Made by a program: the position numbers and the translations under genes
DNA from: Candidatus Anaerostipes avistercoris
Lineage (GTDB): Bacteria > Bacillota > Clostridia > Lachnospirales > Lachnospiraceae
NCBI GenBank assembly: GCA_019119895.1
Contig: DWWD01000048.1
Coordinates: 124,001-188,000, forward strand
Reading direction: 5' to 3'
DNA: 64,000 bases
Shown: positions 32,461 through 40,590 of the stretch, in pieces
Numbering within the stretch: position 1 is the first letter of the stretch
Layout: each line of letters begins with the position of its first letter
The notes under the pieces: generated by a model
Seen by the model: the letters and a program-made list of their open reading frames with translations, nothing else
Databases searched by the model: none
What the model was told of the DNA's origin: nothing

Positions 32461-33420
32461 TCATCCTCCAATCCGGTACATTTCTTCACTGGACGGTTTT
32501 TCCAAAAAATGATGAGACGGAGGTTTACAAAAAATTTCTGTCCGGGCCTTCTCAAGCAGCTCGTCCTGGGACAGACCTTCCAGGAGCAGATTTTTCATAT
32601 TAAGCCTCGGCGGTTCATACAGACAGGTTTTTAAGGAACCGTCCGACAGCAGCCGGACGCGGTTGCAGTCCTTGCAGAAATTATGGTGGACTGCCTCGAT
32701 CAGTCCCAGGTATCCCCGGATTCCCGCTGCTTTATAATAGGAAGCTGGTCCATTTCCCAGCGACTGGGAAACCGGTTTCATATGCCACCCTTTCTGCTCC
32801 AGTTCTCTCAAAATCCGGTCGCCTGTGAGTTTCGGCTCCACATACTGACTGGATCCCAGAGGCATTTTTTCAATCATGCGCACGGGAATGCCGGATTTTC
32901 TCATAAACTCAAAAAATGGCCATATATCTTCCATTTCTTCATCCGGCAGGATCACTTTATTGATTTTTACCAGCAGCCCCTCTTCCTTCGCGGCTCTGAT
33001 ACCGTTAAGTACATCATTCAGGCAGTCTTTCCCGGTAATGTTCGCATATGTTTCCGAATCCAGAGAGTCCACACTGACATTAACACCATCAATGCCTGTC
33101 TGTGCCAGCTGCCGGGCAGAATCTCCGAGGAGTGTTCCATTGGTGGTCAGTGTAACCTGGGAAATGCCGGGAAGATTTTTTATCTGTTCCAGAAATTCCA
33201 GAATTCCGGGACGCACCAGCGGCTCGCCTCCGGTAATCTTGTATTTATGGATGCCCAGCCGGATAAAGATACGGCAGAGTCTCAGAATCTCAGCATAGGA
33301 CAAAATCTCCGAACCGGTACAGCTTCCGGACTTCGGCCGGCAGTAATGGCACCAGAGATTGCAGTTTTCTGTGACCGATATTCTCATATAATCAATTTCT
33401 CTTTGAAAACGATCTTTCAT
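32461..33420 (-). CDS. moaA: GTP 3',8-cyclase MoaA
   Basis: A radical SAM enzyme that starts molybdopterin synthesis by rearranging GTP. Its 319 residues carry the SAM cluster motif CNLWCHYC at the N terminus, KITGGEPLVRPG, TTNGTLL and NVSVDSLD. The C-terminal cluster ligands lie in NFCKDCNRVRLLSDGSLKTC, and the C terminus ends with the conserved Gly-Gly (YRIGG) needed to position Arg residues in the active site. moaC and moaE are not here and must be elsewhere. It follows a MATE gene by 33 bases and precedes the molybdenum operon, though a separate promoter intervenes. Confidence 0.94.
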   Translation of the reverse strand: MKDRFQREIDYMRISVTENCNLWCHYCRPKSGSCTGSEILSYAEILRLCRIFIRLGIHKYKITGGEPLVRPGILEFLEQIKNLPGISQVTLTTNGTLLGDSARQLAQTGIDGVNVSVDSLDSETYANITGKDCLNDVLNGIRAAKEEGLLVKINKVILPDEEMEDIWPFFEFMRKSGIPVRMIEKMPLGSSQYVEPKLTGDRILRELEQKGWHMKPVSQSLGNGPASYYKAAGIRGYLGLIEAVHHNFCKDCNRVRLLSDGSLKTCLYEPPRLNMKNLLLEGLSQDELLEKARTEIFCKPPSHHFLEKPSSEEMYRIGG

Positions 33421-33453
33421 CTTATTTCTTCTCTCCTGTCAGTAACTTTTTGA

Positions 33454-34848
33454 TTATTCGATGTTCGTTCTTGTTACATTCTTAAGCCAGATATATTTAC
33501 GGTACCGGATGGTTGTAATCGGCACTTTCATAAGTTCATCACTCATCAAAAGCACATAGACTGCGGGAATACTCCAGTTCCACACGAAAGCCGCAATGGC
33601 TCCGAGAAGAATCGAGCATCCCCACATCGTTGAAACATCCAGAATCAGCCCGAATCTGGTATCGCCTCCCGCCCGGAAAATTCCGACTACCATCGTTGTA
33701 TTATAAGACTGAGCAATGACAAAATACGACATGACAAGAAACATGATTTTTAGATATTCTTTGGCCTGGGCTGTCAGCGACAGAACAGACACGGCCAGAG
33801 AAGTCGCCGCCAGAATCATCAGGCCGCCGGCAAGCCCCATAACAACGCTCAGAACAATAAAGCGTTTGGAATATGCCTTTGCCAGTTCCATTTTCTGTTC
33901 ACCGATGGTTTTTCCAAGATAAATCGCTGTGGCATTGGAAAGCCCGAAGGCGACAACCGTTGCCAGCTGTCTTGCGACCTGCGCCACAGAATTAGCCGCG
34001 ACAGCAGCACTTCCCAGATGTCCCAGCACTGCAGTATTGGCGGAAGTTCCAAATCCCCACATCACTTCATTGAGCACGACCGGGATAGAATAAATCAGGA
34101 AATCCCGGATCAGCACTTTTTCCGTGTGCAGCAGATAACGGACTCTGACCCGGATTTCCCGGTTATAAAATCTGGCGTAGAAAACAACCAGAAGAAGTTC
34201 CAGACACCTTGATATAAGAGTGGCCAGTGCCGCTCCCCGAATTCCCATGGCAGGGAACCCCAGCAGTCCGAAAATAAATACGGAGTTTAATATAATGTTA
34301 CAGATGAGTGAACACAAATATACGACCGTCGCGATCATGACTCGCTCCACGCTCCGCATGGTATAAAGATAAACCTGCGTAATTCCGATGAGAATATAGG
34401 ACCAGGCAACAATCCGAAGATATTTGATTCCCTCTGCGATCACCTGAGGATCATTGGTAAATATTTTCAGGAGAAGCCCAGGAACTGCCAGCGCAGCGGC
34501 CATGAATACAGCCGTTACAATAACGGAAGCCTTCATGCCCAGGGCAAGAATCTTTTCTATGGTCCTGCGGTCTCCTTTTCCCCAGTACTGGGCAGTCAGC
34601 ACGGTAGCTCCCGAGGTCAGCCCGAACAGAAACAGGGTCATGATATACTGAATCTGCCCCGCGAGAGAAGCTCCGGACAAAACCTTTTCTCCGACTCTTC
34701 CAAGCATGACTACGTCGGCAGCAGTAACTCCCACATTGATCAGATTCTGGAGAGCCAAGGGAACAACCAGCGCAAACACCGCCCTGTAAAAATGTCCCCA
34801 CTGTGATTTTGTTTCTTTTTTCTTTTGTCTCTTTAACATCTTTTTCAT
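33454..34848 (-). CDS. MATE-family exporter
   Basis: A 464-residue multidrug/toxic compound exporter with 12 predicted spans. The first half includes VPLALQNLINVGVTAADVVMLGRVGEKVLSG with the family's Asp, QYIMTLFLFGLTSGATVLTAQYWGKGDRRTIEK and a central MRSVERVMIATVVYL. The second half includes NEVMWGFGTSANTAVLGHLG, typical of the NorM/DinF-like branch in Firmicutes. Either of two start codons is possible: 34848, which abuts AGAAGGA, or 34839, with better spacing. It lies just upstream of moaA, but nothing shows a functional link. Confidence 0.88.
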   Translation of the reverse strand: MKKMLKRQKKKETKSQWGHFYRAVFALVVPLALQNLINVGVTAADVVMLGRVGEKVLSGASLAGQIQYIMTLFLFGLTSGATVLTAQYWGKGDRRTIEKILALGMKASVIVTAVFMAAALAVPGLLLKIFTNDPQVIAEGIKYLRIVAWSYILIGITQVYLYTMRSVERVMIATVVYLCSLICNIILNSVFIFGLLGFPAMGIRGAALATLISRCLELLLVVFYARFYNREIRVRVRYLLHTEKVLIRDFLIYSIPVVLNEVMWGFGTSANTAVLGHLGSAAVAANSVAQVARQLATVVAFGLSNATAIYLGKTIGEQKMELAKAYSKRFIVLSVVMGLAGGLMILAATSLAVSVLSLTAQAKEYLKIMFLVMSYFVIAQSYNTTMVVGIFRAGGDTRFGLILDVSTMWGCSILLGAIAAFVWNWSIPAVYVLLMSDELMKVPITTIRYRKYIWLKNVTRTNIE

Positions 34849-35077
34849 TCCTTCTCTTTTTGTATCATTACTATTATATACAAAACCAGCAAAAAGGGAA
34901 GAGAAATTAAAGAGGATGGACCTGGTAATTCATCATTCTCTGTTCCGTTATTGAAATTCCTCGTATGAGTCGTAAAAGGATGGCAGGATTCTGATATCAT
35001 CTGGCAGAAAAGAAATAGTTTCTGCTTCTTTCCGCTTTTATAATAATCATTACAAAGAACCTAAGGAGAAAACATGT

Positions 35078-35884
35078 ATGCAAAATAAAATCAAAATGGT
35101 TGCTGTCGATATCGATGGAACATTTATGAGAAATGATTATACTTATGATATTCCCCGTTTTCAGAAAATCCTGGCTCGTATGACCAGTGCCGGATGCCGG
35201 TTTGTCATCGCCAGCGGAAACCAGTATTATCAGCTCAGAGATCTGTTCCCGGAGTGCCATGAAGAACTGGCATTTGTAGCTGAGAACGGTGCCTATGTAA
35301 AAGACCGGAACGAGCTTATTTTTTCCGCAGACATACCAAAGTCCATTGTATGGGAAGTGATCGATATCTGCCGGGAACATCCGGAAATCAAAATGGTCCT
35401 GTGCGGAGCTGACAGCGCCTACTGTCAGAGAGGAACGGTGAGTCAGGATTTTTATGATCTGACCGCGATTTACTATCATCATTTGAAATGGGTGGATGAT
35501 TTTAAGGAGGTGGACGATCAGATTCTTAAATTCGCCCCGACGGTTCCGGAGGAAAAGACATATTTCTATTACGATATGTTCCGGGAAACGCTGAAAGGGA
35601 AGATAGAACCAACCACAAGCGGCCACGGCTCTGTTGACTTGATTCTGCCGGGCTGTCATAAAGCTTCCGGTCTGGACCGTCTCGCAAAACGATGGGGTAT
35701 CACGCCGGATCAGTGTGCTGCCTTCGGAGACAGCGGCAACGATATTGAAATGCTGAAATACTGCGGTTACAGTTACGCCATGGCCAATGCGGATCCGGAA
35801 ACGAAAAAAGCTGCCCGCTTTACCTGCCTGTCCAACGAAGAAGACGGCGTTTTGACCGCCTTAGAAGAACTCTTCCCGGCTTAG
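35078..35884 (+). CDS. Cof-type HAD-family hydrolase
   Basis: A sugar-phosphate phosphatase-like protein of 268 residues. The nucleophile Asp lies in VAVDIDGTFM, motif II in VIASGN, the Lys in the CHKASGLDRLA region and the acidic pair in FGDSGNDIEML, as in the IIB (Cof/YbjI) group with a cap domain inserted mid-sequence. Substrate specificity cannot be deduced. AAGGAG precedes the ATG, and a TATAAT lies some 40 bases upstream. It ends within a terminator hairpin that also overlaps the end of the convergent ytvI-like gene. Confidence 0.88.
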   Translation: MQNKIKMVAVDIDGTFMRNDYTYDIPRFQKILARMTSAGCRFVIASGNQYYQLRDLFPECHEELAFVAENGAYVKDRNELIFSADIPKSIVWEVIDICREHPEIKMVLCGADSAYCQRGTVSQDFYDLTAIYYHHLKWVDDFKEVDDQILKFAPTVPEEKTYFYYDMFRETLKGKIEPTTSGHGSVDLILPGCHKASGLDRLAKRWGITPDQCAAFGDSGNDIEMLKYCGYSYAMANADPETKKAARFTCLSNEEDGVLTALEELFPA

Positions 35885-35900
35885 TTCCGGGAAGTTTTTT
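35872..35900 (+). terminator. Terminator overlapping two stop codons
   Basis: An 8-bp stem CTTCCCGG/CCGGGAAG (35872-35879 with 35887-35894), then TTTTTT. The TAG of the HAD gene lies in the loop, and the convergent YtvI-like gene ends at 35881 inside the same hairpin. Confidence 0.85.
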
Positions 35901-36942
35901 CATTTCTGATATGCATCCACAAAATCAGTGCGATGGGGAAAAGGAACAGTCCGGTGACTCCGGCAAGTCTGGCTCCCGCAAACATGGAAATCAAGGCCGC
36001 CAGAGGAGGCAGTCCGATTTGTTTTCCGACAATCTTTGGTTCCAGAATGTTGCGGATCACCGTGATCACAAGATATAATGTCAGAATACCCGCCGCCAGG
36101 GAATAATTGCCCAGAAAGCCGCTGACCGCCGCCCATGGCAGGAGTATACCTCCGGTTCCCACGATCGGGAGGATATCGAATACTGCGATTCCAAAAGAAA
36201 TCCATCCCGCATAAGGAATCCGAAGCAGCCACAAACCTGCCCATAGTTCCACCAAGGTCAGCAGCATCAGCAGAGCATAAGATTTCAGATAAGCGGCGAT
36301 GGTGTGAAGCCCGCATTTTTTCACTTTGCAGCACAGATTCCACCCTTTTTCCGGAAGATTTCTCTTTAAAAACCGTATGATCTGATCATAATCCGCGGCA
36401 ATAAAATAGGTAGAAATGATCATAACAACCCATTGAATGAGCAGAGCCGGGATTCTGGTCATGTATTTTGGCAGACTGCGCATGATACCGGCAGACGCCT
36501 CCGTAAACCCCTGTCCCAGTTTTTCCAGCATCCGGTCTACAGCTTTGCCAATCTGTGCCGCTGCTGCCGGATCTTTGCGAAACGCCATCCGTTCAATTCG
36601 GGCTGATACTGCTTCCACCGCCGGCATCATTTTATCCTGATAAAATTCAGGCAGTTTGACCAGGAAGTCTCCTGCCATCGGAAGGAACAGTTTTACAGCC
36701 AGAATCACTATTCCGATGATCAGTCCGTATCCTGCTGTAACCAGCAGAAGCATCGTATGTTTTCTGGAAAAAGGCACCCATCGGAAAAACTTCTGATGAA
36801 TTCGGCTCAAAATGCACGCGATCACGGCCGCTGCCGCAAAGGGTAGGAAAACCGGCAGAAAATATTTTACGCTCAAAAACAGGATCAGTCCGATCGTCCC
36901 ATAATAAGCCATATTCAAAAGAAACTGTTTTTTTCTGTCCAT
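35881..36942 (-). CDS. YtvI-like membrane protein (AI-2E transporter family)
   Basis: A membrane protein of 353 residues in the AI-2E/PerM superfamily, closest in style to the sporulation protein YtvI. It has two or three N-terminal spans, a hydrophilic stretch of about 100 residues (LPEFYQDKMMPAVEAVSAR onward) and a C-terminal membrane block with GWISFGIAVFDILPIVGTGG and NILEPKIVGKQIGLPPLAALISMF, the family signature. Family members move small molecules or ions, but the YtvI branch has no proven substrate. The ATG at 36942 follows AAGGAG. It converges with the HAD gene, overlapping by four bases. Confidence 0.82.
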   Translation of the reverse strand: MDRKKQFLLNMAYYGTIGLILFLSVKYFLPVFLPFAAAAVIACILSRIHQKFFRWVPFSRKHTMLLLVTAGYGLIIGIVILAVKLFLPMAGDFLVKLPEFYQDKMMPAVEAVSARIERMAFRKDPAAAAQIGKAVDRMLEKLGQGFTEASAGIMRSLPKYMTRIPALLIQWVVMIISTYFIAADYDQIIRFLKRNLPEKGWNLCCKVKKCGLHTIAAYLKSYALLMLLTLVELWAGLWLLRIPYAGWISFGIAVFDILPIVGTGGILLPWAAVSGFLGNYSLAAGILTLYLVITVIRNILEPKIVGKQIGLPPLAALISMFAGARLAGVTGLFLFPIALILWMHIRNEKTSRN

Positions 36943-37015
36943 AAATCCGCTCTCCTTCTTTTTCTTACTATTATGGACAGATTTCATCCTTTTGTATTCT
37001 TATCCGCAGATGATT

Positions 37016-37369
37016 TTAAATCAAAATTTCTCCATTGGAATCCGCTGTCTCCCTCCGGACAGCATACAGATCGTCCAGAGGGATTTCCGTGTGAACGATT
37101 GTCAATTTTCTCTTGCTTTTGTCAATTTTTGAGACAAGACCGGTTATTTTTCTGTATTCGCCATGGCAGAAATAAATCACACTTATCATATCGTTTTTCC
37201 GGATCTTCTTAAATTCCCGGTCCAGTTCCTCCTGGTAGTCCGGCGCCAGCTCTTTCCTTGGCACCAGGATTTTTTCTTTTCTGCGGAGCGCCTCCGTATA
37301 TCCTTTTAACGCCGCAAAGGGCATAAACTGTTTTGCCCTGTCCTGACGGCACATTTTCCTATGCTCCAC
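37016..37369 (-). CDS. YolD-like protein, polymerase partner
   Basis: A 117-residue cytoplasmic protein with the YolD pattern: RAKQFMPFAALKGYTEALRRKE, then IRKNDMISVIYFCHGEYRKITGLVSKID and a final strand TIVHTEIPLDDLYAV. YolD-like genes regularly follow Y-family polymerases of the UvrX/YqjW type in Firmicutes and are thought to act as UmuD-like companions. The likely start is a GTG at 37369, seven bases after GGAGGT. An ATG five codons later is possible. It overlaps the polymerase gene by 11 bases, so the two are co-translated. Confidence 0.83.
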   Translation of the reverse strand: MEHRKMCRQDRAKQFMPFAALKGYTEALRRKEKILVPRKELAPDYQEELDREFKKIRKNDMISVIYFCHGEYRKITGLVSKIDKSKRKLTIVHTEIPLDDLYAVRRETADSNGEILI

Positions 37370-38627
37370 TCTTATGACCTCCAATCTGCCGGTTTCTCTC
37401 CAGGGCTGTGGCTCCCTCCTGCAGATCCATCCCCCGGAACAAAGCGTTCTTCCCAAACCGTTTTTTAATCTCCAGTACGGTTTTCTGGATCCGGTATTCT
37501 TTCTCTGATTCTTCCGCATCATAAAACAGATCATACTGGCGGCAGTCCCTGTCGGACACCCGGTTAAATGTCAGGGTAATCCTCCGGACCGGAATATGCG
37601 GATTTACGATCTGTTCATATAGACTGGAAGCGGCGTCCATGATCTGCCGGGAAGAATCGGTGGCAGTTCTCAAAGATACGGTTCCATGAGCTGACCTGTG
37701 TTCCATACGATTGGTATATCCCACATGGAGTGTGACAGATTCCGTCAGCAGGTTCCCAGCGATCAGCTCCAGACAGAGAGCGTCTGCCATCTCTCTTACG
37801 ATCATTCGTCCTTCCCCGAATTCATAATCCCGGCTCAAAACCTGTCCGCTGGAAACAGAGGAAGCCTTCGGCTGATATGTCTTAATGTCTCTCATCGTAA
37901 CTGTCTCTTTTCCCCAGGCGTGATCGATCAGCAGCTCCGCGTCGATCCCAAACATCCGGTACAGCATATCCACATCTGCGCAGGCAATATCTTTCATGGT
38001 CATAATTCCGATTCTCTCCAGTTTCCGGGATGTTCCGGAGCCAATCCTCCAGAAATCCGTCAGAGGCCGGTGATTCCACAGCTGCCGGCAGTATGTTTCC
38101 TCATCCAGAATACCGATCCGGTCCGCCGTATGTTTGCCGGTGATGTCCATGGCAATCTTTGCCAGGTACAGATTGGAACCGATTCCCGCAGCCGCCGGGA
38201 TTCCCGTCGTTTTCAGAACATCTTCCATGATTCTGAGGGTCAGTTCTTTTGCTGTCATCTGATACAGGGAGAGATAATCCGTGACATCCATAAAAACTTC
38301 ATCGATGCTGTATACGTGAATATCTTCTTTTGCGACATATTTAAGATAGACAGAATAAATCTCCGCAGAATAATCAATATACAGCTGCATCCGGGGAGGC
38401 GCCATTACATAAGAAATCCCGGCCGGAATCTCGAATACCCGGCATCTTCCCGGCACGCCCAGAGCCTTCATTGACGGCGACACGGCAAGACAGATGGTTT
38501 TCTCTGTCCGCTCCGGATCTGCTACTACAAGATTCGTTTTCATGGGATCCAGATTCCGTTCGTGACACTCCACGGAAGCATAAAAAGATTTCAGATCGAT
38601 ACAGATATAAGTTCTTGTCCTTCCCAT
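37359..38627 (-). CDS. Y-family DNA polymerase (UvrX/UmuC-like)
   Basis: A lesion-bypass polymerase of 422 residues. Catalytic acids lie in YICIDLKSFYASVEC and VYSIDEVFMDVTDYL. The finger region is TICLAVSPSMKALGV, the helix-hairpin-helix part includes WRIGSGTSRKLERIGIMTMKDIA, and a little-finger domain follows. The C terminus has QYDLFYDAEESEKE in place of a clear beta-clamp motif, though QYDLF itself could serve as one. The ATG at 38627 follows GAGGGAAG. The promoter carries two LexA-type boxes, so it should be induced by DNA damage, and the YolD-like gene is coupled behind it. Confidence 0.9.
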   Translation of the reverse strand: MGRTRTYICIDLKSFYASVECHERNLDPMKTNLVVADPERTEKTICLAVSPSMKALGVPGRCRVFEIPAGISYVMAPPRMQLYIDYSAEIYSVYLKYVAKEDIHVYSIDEVFMDVTDYLSLYQMTAKELTLRIMEDVLKTTGIPAAAGIGSNLYLAKIAMDITGKHTADRIGILDEETYCRQLWNHRPLTDFWRIGSGTSRKLERIGIMTMKDIACADVDMLYRMFGIDAELLIDHAWGKETVTMRDIKTYQPKASSVSSGQVLSRDYEFGEGRMIVREMADALCLELIAGNLLTESVTLHVGYTNRMEHRSAHGTVSLRTATDSSRQIMDAASSLYEQIVNPHIPVRRITLTFNRVSDRDCRQYDLFYDAEESEKEYRIQKTVLEIKKRFGKNALFRGMDLQEGATALERNRQIGGHKSGA

Positions 38628-38647
38628 ATTTTCTTCCCTCCACAGTG

Positions 38648-38693
38648 AACAAACGTATGTTCTGATTTTATTGTAACAGAACATACGTTTGTT
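38648..38693. promoter_or_regulatory. Paired SOS (LexA-type) operators
   Basis: AACAAACGTATGTTCTG (38648-38664) and its exact reverse complement (38677-38693) are 12 bp apart. Each contains GAACATACGTTTG, close to the Gram-positive LexA box GAAC-N4-GTTC. One copy lies in the promoter spacer and the other just after the -10. Confidence 0.8.
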
Positions 38694-38698
38694 TTCAA
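38670..38698 (-). promoter_or_regulatory. SOS promoter of the polymerase-YolD operon
   Basis: On the minus strand, TTGAAA (38693-38698) and TACAAT (38670-38675) are 17 bp apart and overlapped by the paired LexA-type operators. Confidence 0.75.
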
Positions 38699-38700
38699 TG

Positions 38701-39759
38701 TTATTTTATGGAAGTATGATGGGCTCTGATAAACTCTGCCGCCTCATCCAGCGCATCTTTTGCCTGATCAATGATTCCTGTCAGGCTGACAAAGGCGTGA
38801 TTCATTCCGCCGTACCGTATGGCTTTCACACGGCATCCGGTGCCTCCGGCTTTTGCGGCAAATGCTTCCACCTGCGGCCGCAGATAATCATACTCTGCGC
38901 TGACGATCAGCATATCCGGATATATCGTATCATCCGGCGTCACGATCGGTGAAACCAGAGGATCATCTTTCTCCGTATTTTCCTGAACATACAGTTTTAT
39001 GATCTGCGTCTCAAATCCCCGCAGACTCTGCGCGCAGTGACATTCCATCTCCCGTTCTGTCCCGCTGTAATCCTCCAGATTCCATTTCCATCCCTGATCT
39101 TCCATTGTCAGGTCAACCACCGGATAATATAGAATCAGACCTTTCAGATACTGAAATCCCGTCCTTTGATACTCTTTCTGAGCGCAGGCAAGCGCGATGT
39201 TTCCGCCTGCGCTGTCACCGCTGATATACATTTGTTCTCTGTCAAAATGATACGTTTTGTCTTCACGGATTTTATGGATCACCCTGAGACAGTCATTGAT
39301 ATTTCCCGGAAATGCAGTCTCCGGAGCCAGGCGGTAATCAATATTCATGACCAGCGCATGTGTCTGGCAGCTTAAATACCGGCAGAGATTCTGAAATGCC
39401 TGTGCGCTTCCCCCGACAAATCCTCCGCCGTGTATGTATATGATACATGGTCTGTGTTTTTTCTCTTCTTCTGACTGCTGATCCGGCTCGGAAATCCATA
39501 CACCCACGCCTTCTATTTCTTTTTCCAGATCAGAAATCCCTTCACTGATATCCACAGACGGCTGATCCATGTTGTCTCTCATGTCACCGATCGGTTCCCC
39601 AAGAACATAATACGGATTTCCTGTGGTTTTCGGAGGTCTGCCATTGCGGAATTTTACGAGTTCTTTGTCCAGATATCCGACACTCCCAGGATCCGATACC
39701 GGTTTATATAAAATAGAAAAGTTCGTTTCATTTTCGCTGATATATTCTGCTTTTCTCAA
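38701..39759 (-). CDS. HSL-family alpha/beta hydrolase (esterase)
   Basis: An esterase of 352 residues of the hormone-sensitive-lipase family: IIYIHGGGFVGGSA forms the oxyanion hole, ISGDSAGGNIALA holds the nucleophilic Ser, and the remaining triad members lie in VSAEYDYLRP and YGGMNHAF. There is no signal peptide, so it acts inside the cell. The frame starts at a TTG seven bases after GGGGGT. It is the last of four genes with a PTS permease, an SGNH hydrolase and a NodB deacetylase. The set suggests removal of acyl groups from an imported sugar. Confidence 0.85.
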   Translation of the reverse strand: MRKAEYISENETNFSILYKPVSDPGSVGYLDKELVKFRNGRPPKTTGNPYYVLGEPIGDMRDNMDQPSVDISEGISDLEKEIEGVGVWISEPDQQSEEEKKHRPCIIYIHGGGFVGGSAQAFQNLCRYLSCQTHALVMNIDYRLAPETAFPGNINDCLRVIHKIREDKTYHFDREQMYISGDSAGGNIALACAQKEYQRTGFQYLKGLILYYPVVDLTMEDQGWKWNLEDYSGTEREMECHCAQSLRGFETQIIKLYVQENTEKDDPLVSPIVTPDDTIYPDMLIVSAEYDYLRPQVEAFAAKAGGTGCRVKAIRYGGMNHAFVSLTGIIDQAKDALDEAAEFIRAHHTSIK

Positions 39760-39777
39760 TGATCTTACCCCCTGTTT

Positions 39778-40590
39778 TTAAAATAAATGCGTCTCTCCGC
39801 TTCTGATTCGATGGATTTCTCCATTTACAGAAAGCCATACGTCTCCGGAACCTGGATTATAAACACCCCGCATATCCGCAAAATAGATCAGATTCTCCGC
39901 ACATTTAAGGTAATCATAAATCTCGATATTAGACGCATACCAGACATCATCCCTGCCGCCGGCTTCCCGTGCAAATTCTTCTATCAAATCCCAGTTCCCA
40001 TCCCGGTCAAACTCGTAACTGTGTCCCCATACATAAAACAGCATCAGTCTCTGGTCATATTGTGTATGGAGAAACTGATCCAAATGCTCCATCAGCCGGT
40101 CGTTGTGATGACAGGTTGGATTCCAGGCATAAAAGTTATCCGGAAGATCGAACCGGTGAGTCGCTGCTGTCGTCCTTCCATAGGCAATTCCGCAGTGTTT
40201 CAGCAGACTGTATATTTCTCTGCTGTGAACGCCGTTCGGATAGGAAAATCCCCGGACCGGATATCCGCAGATTTCTTCCAAAGCGCGCCGGTCAGATAAG
40301 ACTTCCCGGACATTTTCCTCCGCAGGCATCCTTGTCATGGTCGGATGAGTACTTGTGTGTGATGCAATTTCATGGCCGCAGTACAGTTTTCCTGCATCCT
40401 CCTTCGTAATATAAGGAAGACTGTGTCCCTCCGTCTGCCCCAGATATTCTGAATTCAGGTGAAAAGTTCCCCTGATTCCATTTTGATTGAGAATATCAAT
40501 CAGCCTTCTGTCTGTGATTTTCCCGTCATCATAACTAAGTGTCAGCGCTTTGTAATTTCCTTCCGGAAAACAGATATAGATTCGTTTCAT
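39778..40590 (-). CDS. NodB-type polysaccharide deacetylase
   Basis: A carbohydrate esterase family 4-like deacetylase of 270 residues. The metal-binding Asp pair is in LSYDDGKITD, the His pair in HEIASHTSTHPTM, and the catalytic Arg region in GFSYPNG. Later motifs are degenerate but HSYEFDRDG remains. No signal peptide or membrane anchor is seen, unlike cell-wall deacetylases, so the substrate is probably intracellular. Its ATG overlaps the SGNH gene by four bases, and the esterase follows 18 bases later. Confidence 0.83.
   Translation of the reverse strand: MKRIYICFPEGNYKALTLSYDDGKITDRRLIDILNQNGIRGTFHLNSEYLGQTEGHSLPYITKEDAGKLYCGHEIASHTSTHPTMTRMPAEENVREVLSDRRALEEICGYPVRGFSYPNGVHSREIYSLLKHCGIAYGRTTAATHRFDLPDNFYAWNPTCHHNDRLMEHLDQFLHTQYDQRLMLFYVWGHSYEFDRDGNWDLIEEFAREAGGRDDVWYASNIEIYDYLKCAENLIYFADMRGVYNPGSGDVWLSVNGEIHRIRSGETHLF

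Noticed and set aside
33454-34848. MATE gene as part of the molybdenum operon
   Set aside because: It is only 33 bases from moaA, but there is no functional tie, and a separate promoter lies after moaA.
34849-35077. Small gene between the MATE and HAD genes
   Set aside because: No frame with a ribosome site; only scattered -10-like sequences for the two divergent genes.
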